NCBI GenBank assembly: GCA_021821225.1
Contig: JAKACR010000105.1
Coordinates: 1-8,822, forward strand
DNA length: 8,822 nucleotides
Direction of reading: 5' to 3'
From: Bacillota bacterium
GTDB taxonomy: Bacteria > Bacillota > Bacilli > Alicyclobacillales > SLC66
Shown: positions 1 through 6,016 of the stretch, piece after piece
Position numbering within the stretch: the stretch's first letter is position 1
Layout: each line of letters starts with the position of its first letter
Translations under genes and position numbers: made by a program
Notes under the pieces: model-generated
What the model was told of the DNA's origin: nothing
Seen by the model: the letters and a program-made list of their open reading frames with translations, nothing else
Databases searched by the model: none

Positions 1-141
1 GCCCACGCCGGCGTCAAAGGGGCGGACAATCGCCGCTTGCCTGCACACGAACGCCGGCTGCCGCACAGCCTCGCACAACACCAGTTCTCCGTCGATATCC
101 ATGCCGAGCGTTGCTCCGCGGCTTTTTATGACACGTTTCAT
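1..141 (-). CDS. pilM: PilM-like type IV pilus assembly protein, N-terminal fragment (cut by window edge)
   Basis: The first 47 codons of a gene that runs off the low-coordinate end. The ATG at 141 is preceded by GGAGG (147-151) with a 5-base spacer, a clear ribosome binding site, and it starts 32 bases after the pilD stop. The visible protein begins MKRVIKSRGATLGMDIDGEL. A short basic lead followed by a G-x-D-I-D strand is how PilM and other actin-fold proteins begin (phosphate-1 loop). PilM forms a cytoplasmic ring that links the PilB/PilT ATPases to the PilN/PilO membrane proteins, and pilM commonly follows pilD in Gram-positive pilus loci. The identification rests on this short motif plus position; the nucleotide-binding motifs lie outside the window. 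Another actin/FtsA-type protein is possible. Confidence 0.6.
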   Translation of the reverse strand, partial: MKRVIKSRGATLGMDIDGELVLCEAVRQPAFVCRQAAIVRPFDAGVG

Positions 142-173
142 CCGAACCTCCAACTTATCGCGCAACCGTCGGT

Positions 174-935
174 TTACCTTAATGTTGCCAAATACGCCGC
201 AATCCAATAAGATCCATAAATGTGCGTCCACGTCGCGGAGACCGCGATCGCGGGTCCGAACGCCATCTTTTCTTTGGGCTGCAATCGCCCGGAAAAACGC
301 AGGATAAGCCCGACCATCGTGCCGAGAAAGGAGGCCAGCACAAGCGTCAGCACCACGCCGGCGAGCCCGACGAACAGCCCGACAAACAAAAACAGCTTCA
401 CATCACCGAACCCCATCCCGCCCCGGCTCACGATGCGCACAAGCAGCAGCAGCGCAAACCCGACTGCCGCGCCGGTCAGATAGGACGACAGTCCAAGCGG
501 GTGAAAAAAGGCGCGGGCAACCATGAGCGCGGCTGTGGCCGGCAGCAGGATGGCGTCCGGCAGCCTGTGGTAGGCAAAATCGGCCGCGGACAGCATGGCG
601 AATACGCTGACGCCAAACGCGCCGATGACAAACTCAACGCTGGCGCCGTAGTGCAGCCATTCCAGCAGGAGAAACACAGCCGTCATCAGCTCGACGAGCG
701 GATAGGCAAGAGGGATACCCTCCTTGCACCATCGACAGCGTCCGCGCAGCGCGAGCCACGACAGCACGGGCACGAGGTCCAGCCAGCGCAGTCGCGCGCC
801 GCATGCATCACAATGCGAAGGGGGAGCCGCAACCGACTCCCCTTTCGGAACGCGCGTCCCCACCAGATTGTAGAACGAGCCGAGCAGCAGCCCGTAGACC
901 GCGATGAGAATGCCGTACAGCCAGTGCGTGCTCAC
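174..935 (-). CDS. pilD: Prepilin peptidase / N-methyltransferase (A24 family)
   Basis: A 253-residue polytopic membrane aspartyl protease that removes prepilin leaders and usually N-methylates the new N-terminus. The N-terminal part has a first membrane segment (about 4-26) and the zinc-type CxxC pair of pairs, C42-C45 and C67-C70, within the DiS_P_DiS domain, including the LRGRCRWC block. The peptidase domain has both expected catalytic aspartates: D119 in the D-x7-PD block (PD at 126-127) and D178 in GMGFGDVK (173-180). FGPAIA at 226-231 is also typical of the family. Several more hydrophobic segments fill residues 76-250. Length is normal. The start is GTG with only a weak GAGAG upstream, 14 bases after the prepilin stop, so translation is probably coupled to the pilin gene. 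The adjacent prepilin is its obvious substrate. Confidence 0.95.
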   Translation of the reverse strand: MSTHWLYGILIAVYGLLLGSFYNLVGTRVPKGESVAAPPSHCDACGARLRWLDLVPVLSWLALRGRCRWCKEGIPLAYPLVELMTAVFLLLEWLHYGASVEFVIGAFGVSVFAMLSAADFAYHRLPDAILLPATAALMVARAFFHPLGLSSYLTGAAVGFALLLLVRIVSRGGMGFGDVKLFLFVGLFVGLAGVVLTLVLASFLGTMVGLILRFSGRLQPKEKMAFGPAIAVSATWTHIYGSYWIAAYLATLR

Positions 936-949
936 GTTGCTCTCACAGC

Positions 950-1615
950 CTAGTTGTCGTAATAGGTGACACTCGATCCGGTCGTTGGATTCGCGTTTGA
1001 CGGAAGTGTAGTCGTGACAGTTGGTGAAGCCGCGATTACGGCACCCCCCTCCACTCCTCCTGCCGCATAAATGTAACTGGGAGATGTCAAGAGGCTCTTC
1101 CCACCGTAAGGCGTCGTAAAAGACGGAACCGCCGCCGTTGATCCCGATGCCGATGCCGCCGAATCAACCGCTTTGCCGTCGCCCGATACCAGATAGTATC
1201 CGGTGGGATCAGTGTTGCTCGGAACTGGAACATACCAAATGCGATGCCCCCACGAATCGTTCTCGGGAAACGGTGTTGAGAGATACGGACCATACTGCTG
1301 TCCTGATTGATTGGACTGCCCCTGCGAGTTTGTCTGCTGGTCGAGCGCTGTCAGGTTTGCCGGATACTGCCCGTGATCGGCCGCGTAGCGCTCCAGGGCC
1401 TGCTGCAGCGTTCCCAGGTTGGTCTCCGTCGTGTTCACCTTCGCCTGGCTGATCGCGCTTGTCACCACCGGGATCGCGACCGCCGCGATGATGCCCAGGA
1501 TGACGACCACCGCCATCAGTTCGATCAGTGTTACGCCCTCATCGTCCCGCCACTTCACCGCGATCTGTTTTGCCAATCTAAAGTTGTCAAATCTATTTTG
1601 CAACCAATCCCTCAC
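950..1615 (-). CDS. pilA: Type IV prepilin / GspG-like pseudopilin
   Basis: A pilin with a class III leader: the cleavage site is DDEG|VTLIELMAVVVILG, with Glu at +5 and one 20-residue hydrophobic N-helix ending IAAVAIP. From the GTG at 1615 the precursor is 221 residues, with a 27-residue basic leader and a 194-residue mature part. This start is chosen because AGAGGGGG (1622-1629) sits 6 bases upstream; an open frame extends to a GTG at 1663 but without a properly spaced site. The +1 residue is Val rather than the usual Phe or Met. After the helix come an alpha-coil region (TNLGTLQQALERYAADHGQYP) and a DSWGHRIWYVP...YYLVSGDGK block close to the GspG core (DPWG..Y.Y, LVSxGxDG). The C-terminal ~80 residues are Ser/Thr/Ala/Gly-rich, suggesting an exposed surface. 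It is probably the major pilin since it is the only one here; a minor pilin or T2SS-type role is possible. Confidence 0.88.
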   Translation of the reverse strand: MRDWLQNRFDNFRLAKQIAVKWRDDEGVTLIELMAVVVILGIIAAVAIPVVTSAISQAKVNTTETNLGTLQQALERYAADHGQYPANLTALDQQTNSQGQSNQSGQQYGPYLSTPFPENDSWGHRIWYVPVPSNTDPTGYYLVSGDGKAVDSAASASGSTAAVPSFTTPYGGKSLLTSPSYIYAAGGVEGGAVIAASPTVTTTLPSNANPTTGSSVTYYDN

Positions 1616-1621
1616 CCATAT

Positions 1622-1629
1622 CCCCCTCT
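1622..1629 (-). promoter_or_regulatory. Ribosome binding site that fixes the prepilin start
   Basis: The minus strand reads AGAGGGGG followed by 6 bases and GTG at 1615. No other in-frame start (ATG 1648, GTG 1663) has a purine run at suitable spacing; the GGGGG before 1663 abuts the codon directly. This supports the 27-residue leader rather than a 43-residue one. Confidence 0.55.
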
Positions 1630-1700
1630 GATCACCATGGCGTGACATCCGAATGAACGGCACCCCCTGTTGTTCAAACCCGTCACTCGGACACTTCCAT

Positions 1701-1728
1701 ATTATACTGTAACTCTCGTCAGCCGCAA
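1701..1728 (-). promoter_or_regulatory. Putative sigma-A type promoter for the prepilin gene
   Basis: On the minus strand a perfect TATAAT (-10, 1701-1706) is preceded by a 16-base spacer and TTGCGG (-35 candidate, 1723-1728; three of six consensus bases). It lies in a 181-base gap between pilC and the prepilin, much longer than most gaps in this operon, and the surroundings are AT-rich compared with the genes. Predicted transcription would begin near 1694, giving a leader of about 80 bases. A dedicated promoter fits the need for far more pilin than machine components. The weak -35 is the main doubt. Confidence 0.5.
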
Positions 1729-1741
1729 TAGTTAAATGTGG

Positions 1742-1758
1742 CTGAACACCCGGTTCAG
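1742..1758. repeat. Short inverted repeat in the pilC-prepilin gap
   Basis: CTGAAC and GTTCAG form a perfect 6-bp stem around a 5-base loop, just upstream of the -35 candidate. There is no T-run after it on the minus strand, so it is not a good intrinsic terminator. It could be an operator, an RNA-processing or 3'-end stabilising hairpin for the upstream message, or chance. Confidence 0.35.
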
Positions 1759-1796
1759 AAATCTTTTATCCCGCCTGTTGGCGCAATGCCGCCGCC

Positions 1797-3011
1797 TCAG
1801 TGCAGTTGCTGGATCAGCGTGAACGACGGAAGCAGGACCGCTAGCACGATCGTGCCGACAATCACGGCGAGCAGGATGATCATGAGCGGTTCCAGGAGCG
1901 ATTTCAGCCGGTCCGCGTTGGCCTCGACCTCCGCCTCATAAAAATCGGCGATCTTCTCAAGCATGAGATCGAGATTGCCGGACTGTTCGCCGATCGCGAT
2001 CATCTGCGACACCAGTGGCGGGAAGAGCTTGTTGTGGACAAACGGCGCGGCGAGCGAACGCCCCTCCTGGAGACTGGCCGCCGACTCCTGCAGGGTGTCC
2101 GCCACGACGAGGTTGTCGACGATCTCGCCGGTGATGTTCAACCCCTCAAGTACAGGCACCGCACTCGCGAACAGGGAACTCAGCGTGCGCGTCATGCGCG
2201 CCACCACCGCTTTTTGCGCAAGCTGTCCGAAAATCGGCAGCCGCAGCAACAGAAGATGCTTGTAGCGCAGGTATCGGCGCACGCGGCGTTTCATGATTCT
2301 GTCGAGCGCGACAGCGCCGAACGCAATCGCCAGAATCAGCCACCAGAACGACGCGACGGCCCGGCTGACAAAGAGCACGACACGTGTGGGCAGCGGCAAT
2401 TGTGCATGATAGAACGCGAAAATCGACGTGAATGTCGGGACGATACGCACGAGCAAAAAGACTGTCACCAGAATGGACACACTGCCCAGTACCGCAGGAT
2501 ACGCCAGCGCGGATTTGATCTTCTCGCGCGTGTAGTATTCCTTTTCAAAATGGCGCGCCGCCCGGTCAAGCGCTTCATCCAGCGTACCGCCGACCTCACC
2601 GGCGTGGACCATATTGGTGAAAATGGGGGGGAAAATGTCCTGTTGCGTCCTCGCGGCCTCCGACAGTTGATGCCCGTCGGCCAGTTCGGCCGCCACTTTC
2701 TGCAGTGCGGTGCGAAGCGGCTTGGACGTGTTCTGGTCTGTCATGACGCGGATGCTGTCCAGCAGGGTGACGCCGGCACGGATCAGGGTGGCGAGCTGAC
2801 GGCAGAAGACGGCGAACTCCTGCGCGCCGACCTTCTTGCCAAAGTAGATCTCCTTTTTCCACCACGCCTCGCGGACTGCCGGTTCCAGCGCCATTACGTA
2901 CAGTCCCGTCCCGCGCAGCGCCTGCTCGGCGCCTTCCGCGTCGCGCGCCTTGATCATCCCGCGTCTCGTCCAGCCGCGCGCGTTGATCGCTTTGTAGCGA
3001 AATTCCGCCAC
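1797..3011 (-). CDS. pilC: Type IV pilus inner-membrane platform protein PilC (GspF family)
   Basis: A 404-residue GspF/PilC protein, the membrane platform that couples PilB/PilT movement to pilin addition or removal. The start is GTG at 3011, where the protein begins VAEFRYKAINARG, the usual family start; GGAGG lies 7 bases upstream and the pilT stop is 20 bases away. An open frame extends further upstream but has no family similarity. Two T2SSF repeats are visible: residues ~64-190, with AGEVGGTLDEALDRAA at 137-152, and ~267-392, with IGEQSGNLDLMLEKIADFYE at 340-359. Membrane segments are at about 171-193, 217-238 and 374-397. Length is normal for PilC. ComGB of competence pili is related but usually shorter; the pilT neighbour favours PilC. 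Confidence 0.95.
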   Translation of the reverse strand: MAEFRYKAINARGWTRRGMIKARDAEGAEQALRGTGLYVMALEPAVREAWWKKEIYFGKKVGAQEFAVFCRQLATLIRAGVTLLDSIRVMTDQNTSKPLRTALQKVAAELADGHQLSEAARTQQDIFPPIFTNMVHAGEVGGTLDEALDRAARHFEKEYYTREKIKSALAYPAVLGSVSILVTVFLLVRIVPTFTSIFAFYHAQLPLPTRVVLFVSRAVASFWWLILAIAFGAVALDRIMKRRVRRYLRYKHLLLLRLPIFGQLAQKAVVARMTRTLSSLFASAVPVLEGLNITGEIVDNLVVADTLQESAASLQEGRSLAAPFVHNKLFPPLVSQMIAIGEQSGNLDLMLEKIADFYEAEVEANADRLKSLLEPLMIILLAVIVGTIVLAVLLPSFTLIQQLH

Positions 3012-3031
3012 ACTCCCGCCTCCCCTCCCCG

Positions 3032-4087
3032 TCACATGTTGTATACCGCGCTCGACCACTCCGCCGCGTGTTGCCTGTATTGCGCCTCGCTGATACGGCG
3101 CGACTGCCACAATTCGCGCAGGGCCATCTCCATGGTCTGCATGCCGAAAGCCTTCCCGGTCTGCATGGCCGTGCGGATCTGGTGCACCTTCTCCGTGCGC
3201 ACCAGATTGGCGACGGCCGGCGTGTTGACCAGCACTTCCGCAAGCGCGACGCGGGAGCGACCGTCGGCGCTTTGCAGGAGGCGTTGCGACAGAATGCCGA
3301 GCAGCACGCTGGCGAGCTGGAAACGGATCTGCTGCTGCTGGCCGGGCGGGAAGACATCGATCACGCGGTCGATCGACTGGGGCGCATCCGGCGTGTGCAG
3401 CGTCGTAAGAACGAGATGGCCCGTCTCGGCTGCCGTGATCGCCGTCGTGATCGTCTCCAGGTCACGCATCTCGCCCACGAGCAGCACGTCCGGGTCCTGT
3501 CGCAGCGCCGCGCGCAGTCCGGTGGCGAACGACTGCGTGTCCGAGCCGATCTCGCGCTGGTCGACGACGGACTGTTCATGTCGGTGCAGGTATTCGATCG
3601 GATCCTCCAGCGTAATGATATGCCGCTTCTGATTGCGGTTGATGTAATCGATCAATGACGCCAGTGTGGTGGATTTGCCGCTGCCCGTCGGGCCTGTCAC
3701 GAGCAGCAGTCCCCGCTCCCTATCGGCGAAGCTACGCACCGCCGCCGGAAGCCCCAGTTGCGCAAAATCCGGCACGCGCGCAGGGACGATCCGCACCGCG
3801 AGACTGTAGCAGCCGCGCTGCCGGAAGGCGTTCACGCGAAAGCGCGAGACGCCGGGCAGGCTGTAGGACAGGTCGTACTCCCCGCGTTCCTGGAGGGTCG
3901 CCCACTGCGCCTCGGTCAGCACATCGCGCACCATGTTCTCGGCGTCCTGCGCCGCGAGCGGGTTGCCGGGCAGCGTCCGCAGTTCTCCCGTCACGCGCAG
4001 AATGGGAGGCAAACCCACACTCACATGCAGATCCGAAGCCCTCTCTTGCACTGCGTATTTCAACAATTCCACGATGGATGTATGCAT
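3032..4087 (-). CDS. pilT: Pilus retraction ATPase PilT
   Basis: A 351-residue secretion ATPase that drives pilus disassembly and retraction as a cytoplasmic hexamer. The ATG at 4087 gives the usual PilT start (MHTSIVELLKYAVQERASDL, followed by H21). It is 8 bases after the pilB stop, with GGGAGAG overlapping the end of pilB as ribosome binding site. Motifs are all present: Walker A GPTGSGKST 132-140, Asp box TLEDPIEYLH 159-168, Walker B VLLVGEMRD 201-209, His box TGHLVLTTLHT 222-232. The C-terminal retraction motif, AIRNLIRE in Pseudomonas PilT, reads AVANLVRT at 291-298, so its first Arg and its Glu are replaced. GMQTMEMAL at 315-323 is also typical. The lack of an MshEN domain and of cysteine pairs separates it from PilB. 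Its presence points to a retractile pilus. Confidence 0.95.
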   Translation of the reverse strand: MHTSIVELLKYAVQERASDLHVSVGLPPILRVTGELRTLPGNPLAAQDAENMVRDVLTEAQWATLQERGEYDLSYSLPGVSRFRVNAFRQRGCYSLAVRIVPARVPDFAQLGLPAAVRSFADRERGLLLVTGPTGSGKSTTLASLIDYINRNQKRHIITLEDPIEYLHRHEQSVVDQREIGSDTQSFATGLRAALRQDPDVLLVGEMRDLETITTAITAAETGHLVLTTLHTPDAPQSIDRVIDVFPPGQQQQIRFQLASVLLGILSQRLLQSADGRSRVALAEVLVNTPAVANLVRTEKVHQIRTAMQTGKAFGMQTMEMALRELWQSRRISEAQYRQHAAEWSSAVYNM

Positions 4088-4095
4088 TTTTGCGC

Positions 4096-5778
4096 TCACT
4101 CTCTCCCCGCCACCCGCACCACTTCCGCAAGACTCGTCAGTCCGTTCGCCGCCTTCTCCAATCCGTCGGCCAGCAGACTGGAGAAACCGTGGCGCGCGGC
4201 ATGCGTCCGCAGTTCTTCTTCCGGCGCTCCGCCAAGGATCAGGCGGCGGAGCGGTTCGTCCACTTTCACCAGTTCGTGCACGGCCAACCGTCCGCGATAG
4301 CCGGTCTGCGCACAGGCGCCGCAGCCTGCGCCGATTGAAAAGCGCGCCACGCTCTCCCGCGCCGCGTCCGAGCGCCATTCTCGGCGGATCCACTCCCACT
4401 CCGCGTCTTTTGGAACGTACGGACGGCGGCACTCCGGGCAGATCTGGCGCACAAGCCTTTGGGCGATCACGCCGTTTAGAGCGGACGCCACCAGAAACGG
4501 CTCGATACCCATGGCGACCAGGCGGGCGATTGATTCCACCGCGCCAGATGTGTGCATGGTGGAAAAGACAAGATGGCCTGTCAGGGCGGCGCGCGTCGCG
4601 ATCTCCGCCGTCTCCCTGTCGCGGATCTCGCCCACCATGATGATGTCCGGATCCTGCCGCAGGATGGAACGCAATCCCGTGGAAAACGTCAAACCGGTGG
4701 CCGTGTTGACCGCCACCTGGTTGACTCCCTGCAATTGGTACTCGACGGGGTCCTCGATCGTGACGATGTTGACGGCGGGCGTGTTGGACTCCGCCAGCGC
4801 CGCGTACAGGGTCGATGTCTTGCCGCTTCCCGTCGGCCCCGTGACGAGCACCATGCCGGAGGACGCCGCCAACATCCCGCGCAAATGGCGCAGGTTGGCC
4901 GGCAGAAAGGACAGATTGTCCAGCCGCTTCACGCCTGTCCTGCGGTCGAGGATGCGCAGGACCACCTTTTCGCCGTGCATCGTCGGCAGCGTCGCCACCC
5001 GCACGTCGATCTCGCGGCCGTCGACCGCTGTACGGAACCGGCCATCCTGGGGCAGCCGGCGCTCGGCGATGTCGAGTCCGGAAATGATCTTGATGCGCGC
5101 GGTCACCATGCTCTGCAGGTGCTTTGGCAGCGTCTGTTCCGCGCGCAGGACCCCGTCCACGCGAAACCGCACCTGCACGTGGGCGGGAGCCGCGTCGAAG
5201 TGGACATCGCTCGCGCGGTTCTTGACCGCCTGCGCCAGAATCTGATTCACAAGACGCACGATGGGCGAATCGTCGTCGACCAGTTCCGCGTCCGTCGATT
5301 CCGGTGTATTGTGCGAAGCGGCGGACTGCAGCGCCTCCTCCAGCGATTCTTTCATGCCGTAGTAGCGTTCGATGAAGGCGCGCAATTCCTCCTTGGCGGC
5401 GATGGCGGGCTGGATGGGAAACCCGGTCGACATGCGCAGGTCGTCGATGGCGTAGTAATCCAGCGGATCGGCCATCGCGACGACCAGGTGATGGCGCTCC
5501 TTGCGCAGCGGCAGCACAAGGTAGCGCCGCGCCAGGTGGTCGGGGACGAGCGCGAGTATCGATGGATCAAGCTTCTGCTTGACAATGCTGACGTGCGGAA
5601 TGCCGAGCTGAAATTCAAGCACTTCGATCAACTGCTTCTCGCTGATTATTCCGCGGTTGATCAGGATGTCGCCCAGGCGTTCCTTTGTCTGTTCCTGGAT
5701 GTGCAGCGCGTCCTGCAGTTGTTCGGCAGTGAGGATGCCCGCTTCGTACAGCAGGTCGCCGATCCGCTTTCTCGCCAT
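4096..5778 (-). CDS. pilB: Pilus extension ATPase PilB with N-terminal MshEN domain
   Basis: A 560-residue assembly ATPase. Residues 1-140 form an MshEN (T2SSE_N) domain with two 24-residue c-di-GMP motifs: R5-I-G..G14..L21..L25..Q28 and R34-L-G..G43..L50..L54..Q57, separated by exactly 5 residues. An acidic linker (about 145-172) follows, then the ATPase: Walker A GPTGSGKT 314-321, Asp box TIEDPVEYQL 340-349, Walker B IIMVGEIRD 379-387, His box TGHLVFSTMHT 400-410. A zinc-type tetracysteine is at C447/C450 and C486/C489, as in GspE/PilB. The ATG at 5778 is chosen because MARKRIGDLLYEAG is the normal PilB N-terminus; GGGGAG lies about 10 bases upstream. The same frame continues upstream through one TAG into a 22-codon ORF (see that entry). 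It overlaps nothing and is followed by pilT after 8 bases. Confidence 0.96.
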   Translation of the reverse strand: MARKRIGDLLYEAGILTAEQLQDALHIQEQTKERLGDILINRGIISEKQLIEVLEFQLGIPHVSIVKQKLDPSILALVPDHLARRYLVLPLRKERHHLVVAMADPLDYYAIDDLRMSTGFPIQPAIAAKEELRAFIERYYGMKESLEEALQSAASHNTPESTDAELVDDDSPIVRLVNQILAQAVKNRASDVHFDAAPAHVQVRFRVDGVLRAEQTLPKHLQSMVTARIKIISGLDIAERRLPQDGRFRTAVDGREIDVRVATLPTMHGEKVVLRILDRRTGVKRLDNLSFLPANLRHLRGMLAASSGMVLVTGPTGSGKTSTLYAALAESNTPAVNIVTIEDPVEYQLQGVNQVAVNTATGLTFSTGLRSILRQDPDIIMVGEIRDRETAEIATRAALTGHLVFSTMHTSGAVESIARLVAMGIEPFLVASALNGVIAQRLVRQICPECRRPYVPKDAEWEWIRREWRSDAARESVARFSIGAGCGACAQTGYRGRLAVHELVKVDEPLRRLILGGAPEEELRTHAARHGFSSLLADGLEKAANGLTSLAEVVRVAGRE

Positions 5779-5847
5779 CTAGCGCTCTCTCCCCGACACG
5801 CTGTCTTGAAAAATGTGTTCTGCCGGTCTTCGTTTTCTGTAAGCCAT
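5779..5847 (-). CDS. Small 22-residue ORF directly upstream of and in frame with pilB
   Basis: ATG at 5847 opens 22 codons ending in TAG at 5779-5781, whose next three bases are the pilB ATG, in the same frame. The peptide is MAYRKRRPAEHIFQDSVSGR followed by ER; it is basic, with no membrane segment. Its ribosome binding site (AAAGGAG, 6-base spacer) is better than pilB's own. It could be a leader peptide that delivers ribosomes to pilB by termination-reinitiation, or a former N-terminal extension of PilB cut off by one amber codon, or an ORF fortuitously opened by the site. It matches no family I recognise. That it is translated is inferred only from the start signals. Confidence 0.4.
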   Translation of the reverse strand: MAYRKRRPAEHIFQDSVSGRER

Positions 5848-5849
5848 TG

Positions 5850-5966
5850 CTATCTCCTTTGCTCCTGCTCAAACACCGCTTCGCGGAACTCGCGATGAGC
5901 AAAGGGGATGACAACGGTCCAGCGAACCCTGCCCATGGCGCATAACTCGCGACGAGCAAAGGGCAT
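5850..5966 (-). other. Possible 38-residue ORF built from the spacer repeat
   Basis: A reading frame from ATG 5966 to TAG 5850, whose stop lies 2 bases before the ATG of the 22-codon ORF and whose end contains that ORF's ribosome binding site. The frame stays open upstream toward cheW. Because the DNA repeat has a 57-base (19-codon) period, the peptide repeats: RVLWAVSMPFARREL (the first part upstream of the ATG) against RVRWTVVIPFAHREF. There is no ribosome binding site at 5966. It is recorded because the repeat keeps frame, but translation is doubtful. Confidence 0.15.
5854..5860 (-). promoter_or_regulatory. Strong ribosome binding site 69+ bases upstream of pilB
   Basis: The minus strand reads AAAGGAG, then ATAGCA and ATG (5847). 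Both sequence and 6-base spacing are near ideal, better than the site directly before pilB. It serves the 22-codon ORF, not pilB itself, and is the main evidence that this small ORF is read. Confidence 0.6.
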
Positions 5967-5985
5967 GGAGACGGCCCAGAGAACC
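5887..5985. repeat. Imperfect tandem direct repeat in the cheW-pilB spacer
   Basis: Two 42-base copies, 5887-5928 and 5944-5985, begin AACTCGCGA[T/C]GAGCAAAGGG and end GAACC. They agree at 35 of 42 positions when aligned without gaps, with start-to-start distance 57 bases. They fill much of the 238-base gap between cheW and pilB. Possible roles are a paired regulator site, a repeated RNA element, or a copy of a dispersed genomic repeat; the sequence alone does not decide. Confidence 0.75.
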
Positions 5986-6014
5986 CGCGGACTGCCCTGT
6001 CGCAAAGCTCGTCG
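5950..6014 (-). repeat. Inverted repeat / potential RNA stem-loop just after cheW
   Basis: Outer arms CGACGAGC (5950-5957) and GCTCGTCG (6007-6014) are perfectly complementary over 8 bp. Inside them GGGCA (5961-5965) and TGCCC (5993-5997) pair over 5 bp, with an asymmetric internal loop (3 and 9 bases) and a 27-base apical region. The structure begins 2 bases after the cheW TAG, so the cheA-cheW message could end in or be processed at it. No T-run follows on the minus strand, so it is not a standard terminator. Confidence 0.45.
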
Positions 6015-6016
6015 GG

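Noticed and set aside
1742..1758. Intrinsic terminator after pilC
   Set aside because: The 6-bp stem is short and no T-run follows in the direction of transcription, so it is listed only as an inverted repeat.
3012..3110. Longer pilC starting at 3110
   Set aside because: The added residues overlap the end of pilT and are unlike the family; GTG 3011 has GGAGG at 7 bases and begins with the usual AEFRYKA block.
2034..3632. Long plus-strand open frame (532 codons) opposite pilC and pilT
   Set aside because: It lies antisense to two clearly identified genes, is rich in Arg/His/Gln from GC-biased codons, and shows no domain. Like the frames at 222-953, 4552-5898 and 6035-7696, it is a by-product of high-GC coding on the other strand.
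4088..4432. Longer pilT reaching to 4432
   Set aside because: The extension lies inside the pilB coding region and has no PilT similarity; ATG 4087 gives the normal N-terminus and follows the pilB stop by 8 bases.
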